Assembly (NCBI GenBank): GCA_907163375.1 | Contig: CAJQUW010008936.1 | Coordinates: forward strand, 1 to 64,000 | Direction: 5' to 3' | Source of the DNA: Prostheceraeus crozeri | Lineage: Eukaryota; Platyhelminthes; Polycladida; Euryleptidae | DNA length: 64,000 bases | Shown here: one piece after another, positions 40,437 to 52,159 of the stretch | How the letters are laid out: every line of letters begins with the position of its first letter | How positions within the stretch are numbered: the first letter of the stretch is position 1 | Notes under the pieces: model-generated | The model's database searches: none | The model's input: the letters and a program-made list of their open reading frames with translations, nothing else | Told to the model about the DNA's origin: nothing | Position numbers and translations under genes: made by a program

Positions 40437-42134
40437 ATGGTGTCAAATAATAATAAAAATATTAATAATAAACAAATTATTAATAAAGATGCTGAAAAAT
40501 GTGTCAAAAATATAGTGATTACAACACCACTATATTATCCAAGTGGGAAATTACACTTAGGTAACGGTTATACTTCAATAATGTCAGACATTATTTATAA
40601 GTTGTTGATATTGCAGAATTATAATGTTTTTTTATGTTCTGGAAATGATGAACATGGAAAAAAAATTCATGATATTGCAAGTTCAAACAACTTATGACCA
40701 GATGACTTTTGTAAAATAAAGGCATATAATTTTGCCTGAGTTTGAGAGTGTTTAAATATTGTTTTTTCAAATTTTGTTGATACTGCAAATGAAAAACATA
40801 AAACAGTTGTAACAAAAGTTTTAAAAGAGATGATGAAGACAATAAATTTAAAGCTTGAAAAGTATAAAAAGTTATATTGTTGAACTTGTGAAAGCCTTGA
40901 AAACGATTCTGAAGATAAAAAGTGTTTTACATGCAAACAAGAGTGTATTGAAATTAATGAAGAAAATTATTTTTGAAAGTTTTCAAAAGAAGATAATATA
41001 TTCTTGAAGTCACTTTTAGAGAAAAAGGGTTATGTTCACCCCAAATTAAAAAATTATATTTTAAATAATTTTTTAGATGACAATTTAAATGACTTAAGTA
41101 TTTCAAGAGAAAACTTAACTTGAGGTGTTGGTTTACCAAATGATTCTCTATCAAAAAAAGAATACTCTCAAACACTATATGTTTGAATTGATGCTTTAAT
41201 AGGGTATTTAACAAACATGAAGTATTATAGAGACTTTAGTGGTAAAGTTTGTGAATTTAATGATGATGAAACTTTAAGATATTCATTTATTGGAAAAGAT
41301 ATATTGAAATTTCATTCTGTATACCTACAATTAATCTTAAAAAAAATTGGTTTTAAAAACACTAACTTAATTGTTCATGGTTTTATAAATGATCAAAAAT
41401 CAAAAATGTCAAAATCACTAAACAACTCAATTCCGATTGATAATTTATTACTTAAGTTAAATAAGTTTGAGTTTTTAAATGAAAACTGTGCTGATGTTAT
41501 TCGTTTTTATATAGCAATGAAGTTTAATAACATAAATGATGTTGAGTATTCAAAAAGAGACTTTATAAAAGTTTATAATGAGTATTTAGTAAATAAAATC
41601 GGTAATACTGCTTCAAGATTGTTTAAACTAATTACACAAAAAAATATTGACATTACAGACAAAAAGTATTTTGAAAATGAAGAATTTTATAAAAACAATA
41701 AACTATTAGAAGATGTCTTTAATAATATTGAAAAAATTAAACCACTTAAGTTTTTAAATGAAAATTTAAGTTCATTTACAATTAAACCACTTATTGACAA
41801 TATTGATTTAATTAGTGAGTATATTGAAAAAAATCAAATTTGATCAAAAACAGGAAATGATTTTGTAAAAGAAGCTAATATATTAGTTTATGCTTATTAT
41901 ATGACTATGAATATGCTTGGTTCTGTAATTCCAATTACAACTTCTACAGTTATTGATTATCTTGAAATTGATAACATGAACTTTAACATAAACTATAATG
42001 GTACTTCAAAAGAAGAAAGAAAAAAATTATTCTTTATCTTCTTTGAAGATATGATGTTAAATATTCACGAAAAACTATTTACTAAACCACTTTTTCCAAG
42101 AATTAAAGAAGAAGACTTCATAAAACTTGTTTAA
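40437..42134 (+). CDS. metG: Methionyl-tRNA synthetase
   Basis: 565 residues. Class I signature YYPSGKLHLGNGYT (HIGH site read as HLGN, ~32-45), CSGNDEHGKKI, a zinc-type insertion with CWTC and CFTCKQEC, the WIDALIGYLTN region, HGFINDQKSKMSKSLNN (KMSKS, ~325-330) and a helical anticodon domain. No C-terminal dimerisation domain is present. The first ~25 residues (MVSNNNKNINNKQIINK) are an Asn/Lys-rich extension before the conserved core. In-frame UGA at conserved Trp positions shows the code. Plus strand, with a surface gene ending against it from the right. Confidence 0.95.
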
Positions 42135-42154
42135 AAGTTATTGAGTTTAATACT

Positions 42155-45100
42155 TTAGTTAAGTTTTTTTTTTCTTCTTGTAAAATATAAAAAGGTTGCA
42201 ATAGAAGCAATTACAGTAGTTACTATTGAAAAAGTAATTCCAATTAACCTAAGTTGTCTTAAGTTGACTCTTTTAGGATCTACTATAGTATTGTTAAAAT
42301 TTACCTTATAGTTTTCAATTTCTATTGAAACGCTTGGAATTTCTTTTAAAGTAATTTTTATTTGTTGATTTCCTTTTTCATCTTGATCACCAACTTTTGT
42401 AAAGGTAAAGTCGGGGTCGTTAGCTAGATTATTAAAATTGTATCAAGCGTTATCCTTTATTTTTGATATTGCAACTTCTAATAATGTGTTTGGGAGTTTT
42501 TTTAAAATATCAACTATATAGTTTTTTGAAGTAATTTTTACAACTTTATAATTGTTTATTGCAGTTTTAATTTGATTACGACTATTAAAAGCTGAATTTA
42601 CTTTTAGTATATTTCCTGCACCAACATAAAACTTTAAATTATTTATTCCTTCAATAGTGTCGTCTAATTTTAATTCAAAACCATTTACTGAATTTAGTTT
42701 TGTTTTTATTGCTTTTAAAGCTTGACCTGAAATTGGTTTATATATATTGATCATATAATCTTTTTTATTAATTTTAATTATAATATAATTTGAAACTATA
42801 GTATTTGTTTTGGGAAAACCTTTTAATTCAACTTTTATTAATTCGTTTTTAAATTTTAAAAACTTTAAGCTTTTAAAATTTATTGAACTTAAAAGCTTTC
42901 CATCTTGATTATGTAAATAGTTGTTTATAATTTCAGAACTTAAAGGTTCTGATACGTCAACAACAAATTCTTTGCTTTCTTTATTTTTGAAAACTTTATG
43001 ATTTTTTATTTCAACTTTATTATTGTTGCCTTGAGAAATTAAGTTAACTTTTAATTTATCACCTTCATTATAAAAGTTTAAGCCTATAAAAGAAATTTTT
43101 AATTTCTGAAGAAATTTATTGTTTTTTGTTATATTTTCTTTTATATTTACTAATATTTCCGCAGAAAGTTCTTTATTTTTATCAAATATATAAATAAAGT
43201 CATCATAAATAAAGTGGAAAATTTGTTTATTGTTAGTTATTGATGTTTTTTTTTTTTTAGTTGAAGTTTTTACTTTTACATCAGTAACAAGATATGTTTC
43301 TGGATTAAAATAAAATGTAAAGTTTTCTAATTCAAATTTATTTCATATTAAAAAATTTTTTTTATTTGTTGTTTTATTTAAATTTATTCTTTTATATTTA
43401 TCAAGTATTGAATTTGCTATAGATAAAATATTTGGTGTTAATTGTTTGGAAATATCAATTATATAATCTTTTTTATTAATTTTTATAATTTTATAAAATG
43501 GAATTTCAGTTTTATAAAAATCATTTTGAGACCTTAATTTAACTTTTAGTTTATTATCTTCGCCTTTATAAAAAATAAATTGATCAATGTTTTTTTCACT
43601 TCAATCAATAATTGATCCATTTTTTAATTTTTTTTTAGCAAAATTTAATGCATTATTTTTTAATTGTAAATCAACTTTAACTAAAATTGCGTTTTTACCA
43701 GAATCAACAAAAGTATATTTATTTTTTTCTTCTATTGGGAAATTAGTTACATTAGAACCAATTAAACGGTTTATTTTTACTGTAATAATTTGGTTTTTAT
43801 TAATAGTAAATACAAAATTATTAGTAGTAATTTTGTTTGCTGAAGTAACTTTTTTACCATTTCATGCAACTAATTCAGATTTAGCTAAATTCATTATTTT
43901 TTGATTAAATGTTTTATAAACATTAACTATATAATCTTTTTGATTAACTTTTATAACTTTATAGTTTTCAATTTTTGAAAATTTTGCGTTTTCAAAACCT
44001 TTTAACTTAACAATTAATGAATTATTTTCAATCCAATATTCAAAAATTTTATGTGATATTATTGGTTCTTGATTAAACAATTGTCCGTTTTTATCATTTA
44101 AAAAATTTCTTGCTTTTTCTAAAGCATTTAATTTTAATGGTTCATTAGTTTTTACTATAATATTTTCTGAACCAATAACTTTATAATTTTTTATAGTTGT
44201 TAAAGTTTTATCATAACCTTTTAACTTTACTTGAAGATTATTGCTTAAATTTTCTTTTGAAAAAATAAATAATGATGAAGGAGTATTTATTAAAGATAAT
44301 AGTTTACCGTTTTTTCCTTTTAATAAGTTGGTCGCCACTAATAAAGCATCATCAATTAAAGAAGTATCAATTTTAACTAAAATTGCATTTTCACCAGAAC
44401 CAATAAAAATATATTTATTTTTTTCTTCTGTTGGGAAAGTAGTTTCATTAGAACCACCATTTACTTTTACTGTGGTAATTTTGTTGTCTTCAATTTTAAA
44501 TTCAAAGTTTTCTGTAGTAATTTTGTTTGCTGAAGTAACTTTTTTTCCATTTAAAACTGCTAATTCAATTTTTGAATATTTATTTATAAAATTTTCTGAT
44601 AAATTAATTGAAATGTCAGCAACAACTTCTGGTTTATTTTTATCTTTAAAAACTCTAAAAGTTGGTATTTTTTTTTTATATTTATTTTTTTGAGAACATA
44701 AGTTAACTTTTAGTTGTCCGTTAATGTTATAAAAACAAAAACTCTTAAAATTACGTTTTAATTTTCTTAAATTTATATAATTTTTTTTTCTAATGTTGTT
44801 TTTTATTTTTTTTTTTAAAATATTTAAGATTAAACTTGAAATAGCTTTAGAATTGTTAATAATATAAATTATATTTGGGTCTTCGCTAAAACATAAAACT
44901 TCTTTATTTGTTTTTATTTGTGTTTTGTTTTTTTTAGTTGAAGTTTTTACTTTTACATCAGTAACAAGATATGTTTCTGGATTAAAATAAAATATAAAGT
45001 TTTCTAATTCAAATTTATTTAATCTTGAAAAATTTACTTGATTTGATGTTTTATTTAAAATTATTGTTTTATTTTTATCAAGTATTGAATTTGCTATAGA

Positions 45101-45415
45101 TAAAATATTTGGTGTTAATTGTTTGGAAATATCAATTATATAATCTTTTTTATTAATTTTTATAATTTGATAATTTGTTATTATTTTTCAAGATTCTCAA
45201 TTACCTTTTTTTCTTACTTTTAATTTATTAGTTCCAATATCTTTAGCAAATTCAAAAATGGTTTGATCAATAGAAGATAATAGTTTACCATTTTTTTCTT
45301 TTAATATATCATTTACTTTTATAGTTGAAGTATTTACAAAAACTATAAAAAAGATAGTAAATAAAAGAAATTTAAATAGTATTTTTATAAATGATTTTTT
45401 GTTATAACTTTTCAT
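42155..45415 (-). CDS. Large surface protein with duplicated domains, 1086 residues
   Basis: I checked the whole frame with UGA as Trp. N-terminal signal peptide (LFKFLLFTIFFIVFVNTSTI, ~13-32), C-terminal membrane helix (GITFSIVTTVIASIATFLYF) and tail TRRKKLN. The body repeats domains of the pattern (V/I)xxxKxYIVxI / NGKxVTSANKITT. A segment around TSTKKNKT...TYLVTDVKVK occurs twice at near-identical DNA (~43250-43340 and ~44935-45020), and another pair lies near 43700-43860 and 44370-44550. Likely a variable adhesin or coat protein. No catalytic motif. Last gene of a long minus-strand run. Confidence 0.82.
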
Positions 45416-45491
45416 TTACTAATATTATATATAAATTTATTTTGGCTTTATTGAAATTAGAAGTTTACTTTTTTTTATGTAGTTGGTTGTA

Positions 45492-45890
45492 TTATTTACT
45501 AAAGTTTGATAGTTTTTTGGTTATATAGTTATAGTAAAAAAACTTTTTTATATGAGGATTTGTTGGTTCTGTTGATATTATTTTTATTTTCTCGTTTTCA
45601 TTTATATAATAATAATAAATATTTTTATCATCACTATCTTTATACTTTAAAGTTCAATTTCCACTTTCTTTTTGTAAAGTAATTGAAGAGTTTTTTAAAG
45701 TTAGGCCTTCATCATATGATATACAAGTTCTAACTTTACAAAATTTTTCTTTAAAAGTATCTACATTATCCATTTGTGGATTGTAATAAATTATAGTAGG
45801 GTAGTAAAAAATAAAATAACCAATCATAAAAATTATTCCAACAGAAAAAATAATTACAAAAAAGGTGACAACTTTATTAACAGTTTTCAT
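45492..45890 (-). CDS. Small membrane-anchored protein
   Basis: 132 residues. One N-terminal helix (VVTFFVIIFSVGIIFMIGYF, ~7-26), then a polar part with two Cys (FCKVRTCISYDEGLTL) and KESGNWTLKYKDSDDKNIYY. No lipobox. It starts six bases after the nadD-yqeK stop, so it is translated from the same operon. Not recognised. Confidence 0.65.
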
Positions 45891-45896
45891 ATTAGC

Positions 45897-47018
45897 TTAG
45901 GTATTGTTTTGAATTTTTAAAAAATTATAATAGGTTTTGGTTAACCTTCCGACTTTTTTATTATTGGTTTTTAAAAGTTTATGATATCTATAATTATATA
46001 ATAATCAAAAAGTATTATCAATATTTTTTCATAAACGCCTTTTTATAACTTTAAAGATTTTAGTTTTGGTATTATCCATTTTATCGCATAAAAAAATTAG
46101 TTTTTCAAAATTGGTAAAAGATGGATGGCCAGTGGTATGATAAAAAATTGAGTTTAATAGTTTTTTGTTGGAAAAGAATAAGTTGTTTTTTAAAAAAATT
46201 CCACCAACAAAAGAATGCCAAACCTTAATTGGTTCTTCTAATAGTTTTTCATTTTCTAAAAGTAAAAGCTTTTCCATTTGTTTTTTATCAAATTCTTTTG
46301 CAATATCATGCAAAAGAGCGGCATTATATAACAATTTTCAATTCATTTTATGCTTTTTTGCATAGTTTTTGGTTGATTTAGCAACCCTTAAACTGTGGAG
46401 AAACCTTTTTTTTGATAAGTTGTTTTTTAGCAACTGCTTTAAGAATAAAAAGTTATTGCTTAAAAAATAGTCATTGGTTTGGTTATAAGCTGATCAACTA
46501 CTATAGTCATTTCGAATTAAAGAACTTGAAAAATTACTTTTTTTTATATCTAATAGGTTAAACTTATATTTTTTTAAAATATCGTCTTTTTTTATAGTAT
46601 TTGGCCTTAAAACACCAACTAAATTAACCAATCTAGATATTAGTTTTGGCTTTCTTCAACTATCAAAGTCGTTAATCTGGTCTTGACCGACAATAAAAAA
46701 ATAGTCATTGGCTTTACCATATTTTTCTTTAAGCTCTAAAATAGTTTTATAGGAGTAAGAAATTTTTTTCTTTTTTAGTTCTAAAAACTCCAAATCAAAA
46801 AAACTATAAGGCCTAATAAACTTATAAAGTAGCTGGAGTCGGTATCTATAAGATAATAAGGTTTTTTTGTTTATACTCTTATAGTTGATCACCAACAAAA
46901 CTTTATCAAGGTTAAACTCTTTTTTAGCTTTTAAACAAATATCAAGATGGAATTGATGAATTGGATTAAAAGAAGAAGAAAAAATTCCAATTTTTTTTTT
47001 ACTCTTTATCTTCTTCAT
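45897..47018 (-). CDS. nadD: Nicotinate-nucleotide adenylyltransferase fused to HD-domain (YqeK-like) hydrolase
   Basis: 373 residues in one frame. The N-terminal half is a nucleotidyltransferase: IGIFSSSFNPIHQFHLDI (the GSFNPxHxGH site, with HQFH), SYRYRLQLL and FIVGQDQINDFDSW. It makes NaAD from nicotinate mononucleotide. The C-terminal half is an HD phosphohydrolase: RFLHSLRVA, AALLHDIAKEF (HD) and YHTTGHPSFTNFEKLIFLCDKMD, like YqeK, which cleaves Ap4A in related bacteria. The NadD-YqeK fusion is known in mollicutes. The start overlaps the tkt end by 20 bases. Confidence 0.9.
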
Positions 47019-49029
47019 TTTTACTTATCAAGGTTTTGCTTCACTCAGAAATTTTAAAGTTTATACTTGGATAGTCAAAGCTAAAGTAGCTCTCTAAAAT
47101 TTCAGGATCATCACTAGCACCAAAAGAGTTAATAGAAAAGAGTAAATCAGTTTTTTGATTTAGAAGTTTATATCAAAGGTTATCGTTGGAAGCTTCTAAA
47201 ATAACTTTTGGAATATTTTCACCCAATATTAGGTCAATATACTCTTGGGGTTGTTCTAAAAACAATGTTAAACAAGGAATTGAAACCACTCTAGTTTTAA
47301 AGTTTTTTTCATAAGCTTTATAAAGTTTGATAGCTTTATCAACTTCAGAACCAGTAGCTACTAAAACAAAATCAAGGTTCTTGTTTGATTCTGTATTTTC
47401 AAAAACAACATAACCACCATATTTATAGGTATTTTGTGAACTTGTAGTTGGTTTTTCAGTTAACTTTTGTCTTGAACTAACAATTGCAGTTGAAGAGTGT
47501 AGATTTTTTTGAAAGAAGTAAAAAGCTCCTAAGGTTTCAGAATAATCACAAGGCCTAAAGGTATAAAGGTTTGGTATCATTCTTAAATGGCCTAGGTGTT
47601 CAATTGGTTGGTGAGTTGGACCATCTTTACCAAGTAGAAAAGAGTCATGAGAAAAGATGTATAACTGTCTTTGTTTTGATAAACAAGCTAGCCGTAAAGC
47701 TGGTTTTAGATAGTCAGAAAAGGCAAAAAAGGTAGAACAAAAACCAATATATAGGTCATGATATGAAAAACCTAATGAAATTGCTGCCATTGCATGTTCC
47801 CTTACTCCAAACAATAAATGTTGTGAAATAGGGTTATCTTCATCATAGGTTTTTACACTTTTAACAACCATAGTAGAACACGATAAATCAGCAGAACCAC
47901 CAATTAAAAAGTGATTTTCTTCTATTATTTCAGATAAAATTTTTCCGCAGTATACTCTAGTTGAATCAGATAAATTTAAAAACTTTTCCTTATTTTTATA
48001 GAGAATAAAGTAGTCAAGAGTTAGGTTTTTTGCTTTTGCTTTTTCTAGTTGTTCAAATAAGTTTGGATTTGCTTTACTATATTCAACAAGCATTTCATCC
48101 CATTTTTTATTTTCTTGGATATGTTTATTATCTTCAACTAAAAACATTCTAAATTCGTTATATAGTAGTTGGTTATAAACTTGGTCGTAGCCTAATTTTG
48201 ATATAACTTCTTCTAGGTCAAACTTAGTTAAAGGACTTCCATGAACCTTGGTAGTATTTTCAAGGCTAGAGTGTTTACCAATAACAGTTTTAAACTCAAT
48301 TAGAGTTGGTTTTCCATTTTTTAAGCTTTTTGCAGAAGCAATAGCTTCGTTTATTTGTACTAGAGAATTACCATGTTTAACAAAAATATAGTTGATGCCT
48401 AAACTCTTGCACCTTAACTCAGTACTTTCACAAGAAACCTCTTCTACTTTAGAATCAAGTTGGATATTGTTAGAATCATATAATAAAACTAAATTGTCAA
48501 GCTTTCACTTACTTGCTAAAGCTAATGACTCATAACTAATTCCTTCTTGAAGGTCTCCATCGCTGCATAAACAGTAAACCATATTATCAAATACTTTAAA
48601 CTCTTGAGTATTATAAGTATTTTCGGCATGTTTGTTTGCAAATGCTAAACCAACTGCATTTGCAATACCTTGTCCAAGTGGCCCTGAAGTTACTTCTACA
48701 CCAAAAGCTTTATTATACTCTGGATGGCCTGGAGTTTTTTTTGATTGTAAAGACCTAAAGTTTAAAAGGTCTAGTTCAAGATCATAATCATAACCAAAAA
48801 TTCCAAGAGTTGAGTACAACAAAGCAGATCCATGACCAGCTGAAAGAATAAACCTATCCCTATTTAGTCAATTAGGGTTATTTGGATTAAATCTAAGATG
48901 GTTTTTAAATAGTGTATAAATTATTTCACCAGCTCCTAGAACTATTCCAGGATGACCTGATTTTGCTTTATCAATTTGTAGTAAAGCTAGTGTTTTTATA
49001 AAGTTTACAATTTTCTTATCTGTTGTCAT
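46999..49029 (-). CDS. tkt: Transketolase
   Basis: 676 residues, normal length. SGHPGIVLGAGEIIYTLF (~24-41), HGSALLYSTLG, TSGPLGQGIANAVGLA, the thiamine-diphosphate motif CSDGDLQEGISYE...NN, GVREHAMAAISLG (catalytic Glu), SHDSFLLGKDGPTHQPIEHL and RPCDYSETLGA are all present. Moves two-carbon units in the pentose-phosphate pathway, which supplies ribose-5-phosphate for the purine genes elsewhere in the window. Twelve bases after aspS on the same strand. Confidence 0.97.
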
Positions 49030-49041
49030 AATATTTTTTTT

Positions 49042-50682
49042 TTATTTCGGATATTTACTTAATAGACATTGGCCAGTATTAGTTTTTGGAAAAGCAATTA
49101 CATCTTTGATTGAATCAAGATTTAGTATAAGCTGCAAAAACCTATCAAAACCTAAAGCAAAGCCGCCGTGTCTAGGTGCACCTTGATCAAGTGCATTTAA
49201 AAATCACGAAAACTCTTTCTCTATAATTTCTTTTTTAAAGTTTAAAAATTTAAAAATTTCTATTTGTTTTTTTGATTCATGGTTTCTTAGTGATCCTCCT
49301 CCAATTTCAACACCATTTAGAACTAAATCATAAGCAAATGAAAATAACTTATTTCAATTTTTAAACGTTTTATTTTTGAATTTTACTTTAGTAAATGGGT
49401 GGTGGTAAGAAGTGATCTTGTTTGTTTTTGGATCTTTATAAAATGCTGGTCAATCAACTATTCAGTTAAAAGAAAAGTCAGTTTTTGAAAATAACTTTAG
49501 TTCTTTTCCTATTAAAACCCTAACAGTACCTAAAAAGTTTGATAGTCTTAAAAACTCATTTGAAAAAGCTATAACTAAAGTAAAGCTTTTAACTTTTGAA
49601 AGTTGAAAGTTTTCTACTATATTTTCAAAGGTGTTTGGAAAGTTTTTTTTAATCTGTTCTACTTTTGTTAGTACAAAAAACTTTTCTATATCAAATTGTT
49701 TTTTTGTATTTGAATATAAAAAATCAATAAACTTTTTATCTAAAGCAGTTTTGAAAAATACTGCTTTTCTATACTCTTTATCACTATTTTGTAAATTAAA
49801 AAGCGGTTTAACATCAACCAATAGGTTTTCAAATCTAGTATCTGGACAATCAAGACCATAATTATCTATTGCTTTTGCAAAAGAAAGTTTTTTAAAGGTA
49901 TTTTCTAAAGGTATATTAAAAAATTTTTTAAAGAGTTTTTTAATTAGTCTTTCAATTAGAGTAAAAAGTTTTTTTTCTGTTAGGTTTTTTACTTCAATAT
50001 CAAGTTGGGTAAATTCTATTTGTCTGTTATTTCTTCCTTTTTCGTTTCTAAAACACTTTGCAAATTGAAAATACTTATCTACTCCTGCAACCATTAAAAG
50101 TTGTTTAAAGAGTTGGGGGCTTTGAGATAAAGAGTAAGAAGAACTTTTATTTTGGTTAAGTTTTGTTGTAAATTCAGTGGCTCCTTCGTAAGCTGAAGGG
50201 CCTAAAATTGGAGTTTCGACTTCAATAAAGTTTTTTTTTGATAAAAACTGTCTTATAAATAAGGAAATTTTACTTCTATATGATAAAATATCATGGTATT
50301 TTTTACTTCTTAGAGTTAAATACCTATAACTTAAGTTGTTTTCTTCGGTAATTTTACTCTGGTTATCCAACAATAATGGAATTGGTTTGCTAATATTTTC
50401 AATTACAATTGAAGAAGCAACCAACTCAAAATTTTTTTCTTCTATTGGTTGTTTATACCTTAATAAACCGATAACTTTTATATAGGAATTAACACTTAGA
50501 TGTTTTACTTTTTCTAAAAGTGAAGGTGTTTTTACAACAACTTGTAGAGATTTAAAAGAGTTGTCATAACCAATTAAAAAATATAGGTTTTTTAACTTCT
50601 TAACTTTTGATAGTCACAACTCAACTGAAACTACTTTATTAACTTGTTTATCTGTAATTTGATTTACTTTAAGTGAATACAT
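49042..50682 (-). CDS. aspS: Aspartyl-tRNA synthetase
   Basis: 546 residues. An N-terminal OB-fold (anticodon binding) is followed by class II motifs: [20 protein letters not shown] (~145-164), [41 protein letters not shown] (motif 2), [10 protein letters not shown] and [15 protein letters not shown] (motif 3). Shorter than E. coli AspRS because of a trimmed insertion domain. It follows hisS by ~50 bases. Confidence 0.95.
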
Positions 50683-50734
50683 TTTTTTATAAAATATATT
50701 AATATTATAAAAGTATTTTTAAGTTTTTTTAAAT

Positions 50735-52027
50735 TTAGTTTTTAAATGATCAGTTATTTAGTTTATCAATAGCTAAAAGTTCTTGATTTTTCTTATCTTT
50801 TAAACTTTTAATAACAACTTTTTTGTTGGTGTTTTCGCTTTTACCAAAAACTATTAAAAAGTCATTATCCAAGTTAGAATAAACCTTTTTTAAAATGCTG
50901 TTTAGTTTTTTAGTTTTTTGTTCAACCACTTCTAAAGTAATGTTTTTATTTTCAATTAAATTCTTAATTACAGCTTTAATGTTGTTTAGGTTTTCTTCTA
51001 AAAGCAGAAGAACTACCTTTTTCTTTTTTTCTTTAAAAAGATTATCAACTTCTAAATTTTCATAGTCTAAAGCTAAAAGTAGTCGTTCAAGACCAATTGC
51101 AAAACCAATGGCATTATTTTCTTTTCCAACTATTGTTTTGCTTAAGTTGTCGTATCTTCCACCACCCAATAAACTTGATTTGGTCATTTCAAAAACAGTT
51201 GAAACAAACTCAAAAACAATATCAGTATAGTAGTTTAAACCCCTAACCAAATAATTATCAACTTCAAAAGCTACTCCCCAACTTGTTAAATACTCTTTTA
51301 GTTGAAAAAAGTAGTTTTTTTGTTCTAGAGTGAAAAAGTCTTGAATTTTTGGAAAATCAGTAGTATACTTTTTACAGTTTTTGCAGTCAAGTAAAAGTAG
51401 TAGTTTTTTAATATTGTTATTTTTTTCTTCAAACTTTTTTTTACAGTCTTTACATCAATTTTCAATATTTTCTAAGTACTTATCTTGAAAGAGTTTTGAC
51501 TTAACATAAGAAGAAATAGTTTTTATATTTCCTAAAAAATTAAGCTTTAAAATAAAGTTTTTTAACTTTAGTGAGTTTAATAGCTTATAGGCAAAAAATA
51601 TCAACTTGGCATCATAAAAAGATGATTTTTCGACATAACTTTCTACTCCCCACTGTTTAAACTGTCTTTTTCTGCCTTTTTGGGGTCTTTCATAACGAAA
51701 ATAACTACCAAAGTAAAAAAACTCTTTAGTTTTTAGTGTATTTAATAGGTTATTTTCGTCAATAGCTCTTAAAACTGGGACTGTATTTTCTGGCCGAAGG
51801 CTTAGTTTTCTATTTTTTTTATCAAAAAAATTATATCTTTCAGTATTATCACTGCTGTCTTCTGTTAAACCTTTATCAAACAACTCTTGACTTTCAAAAA
51901 TTGGTGTTTCGATTGGGCAAAAGTTATTTTCCAAAGCAAAATTTGAAAACTTTAAAATAATGTTATATAAAGTTATTCACTCTTTATTAAATCAATCTTT
52001 AGTTCCTCTTGGTTTTTTTACTGTCAT
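50735..52027 (-). CDS. hisS: Histidyl-tRNA synthetase
   Basis: 430 residues. The start KKPRGTKDW, class II motif 1 region CPIETPIFE, SLRPENTVPVLRA, motif 2 FYFGSYFRYERPQKGRKRQF, QWGVE, the histidine-A motif LVRGLNYYTDIVFEF, LGGGRYDNL and motif 3 AIGFAIGLERLLLAL. Its first codons overlap the end of the 52-residue membrane peptide gene. hisS-aspS order is usual in Firmicutes and mollicutes. Confidence 0.95.
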
Positions 52028-52157
52028 ATTCTTTTTTTAATTTTTTTATCTTTAATCTAAACTTGATTTTTTTAAATAAAATATAGGAAATTATTAATAT
52101 AAATGATATTGAAAATAAAGATATTGATAGTATTAATAAAGTTCATTCAAACGACAT
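51999..52157 (-). CDS. Small single-helix membrane protein overlapping hisS
   Basis: 52 residues: MSFEW, a membrane helix (TLLILSISLFSISFILIISY) and a strongly basic tail (KKIKFRLKIKKLKKEYDSKK). Its ATG lies two bases after the giant surface-protein stop, and its end overlaps the hisS start by 29 bases, the packing of a translationally coupled gene. The topology (short outside, basic inside) matches the anchors of the surface family. Function unknown. Confidence 0.5.
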
Positions 52158-52159
52158 AA

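Noticed and set aside
40591-41214. Several minus-strand open frames over metG
   Set aside because: They are antisense shadows of metG, which has all class I synthetase motifs on the plus strand.
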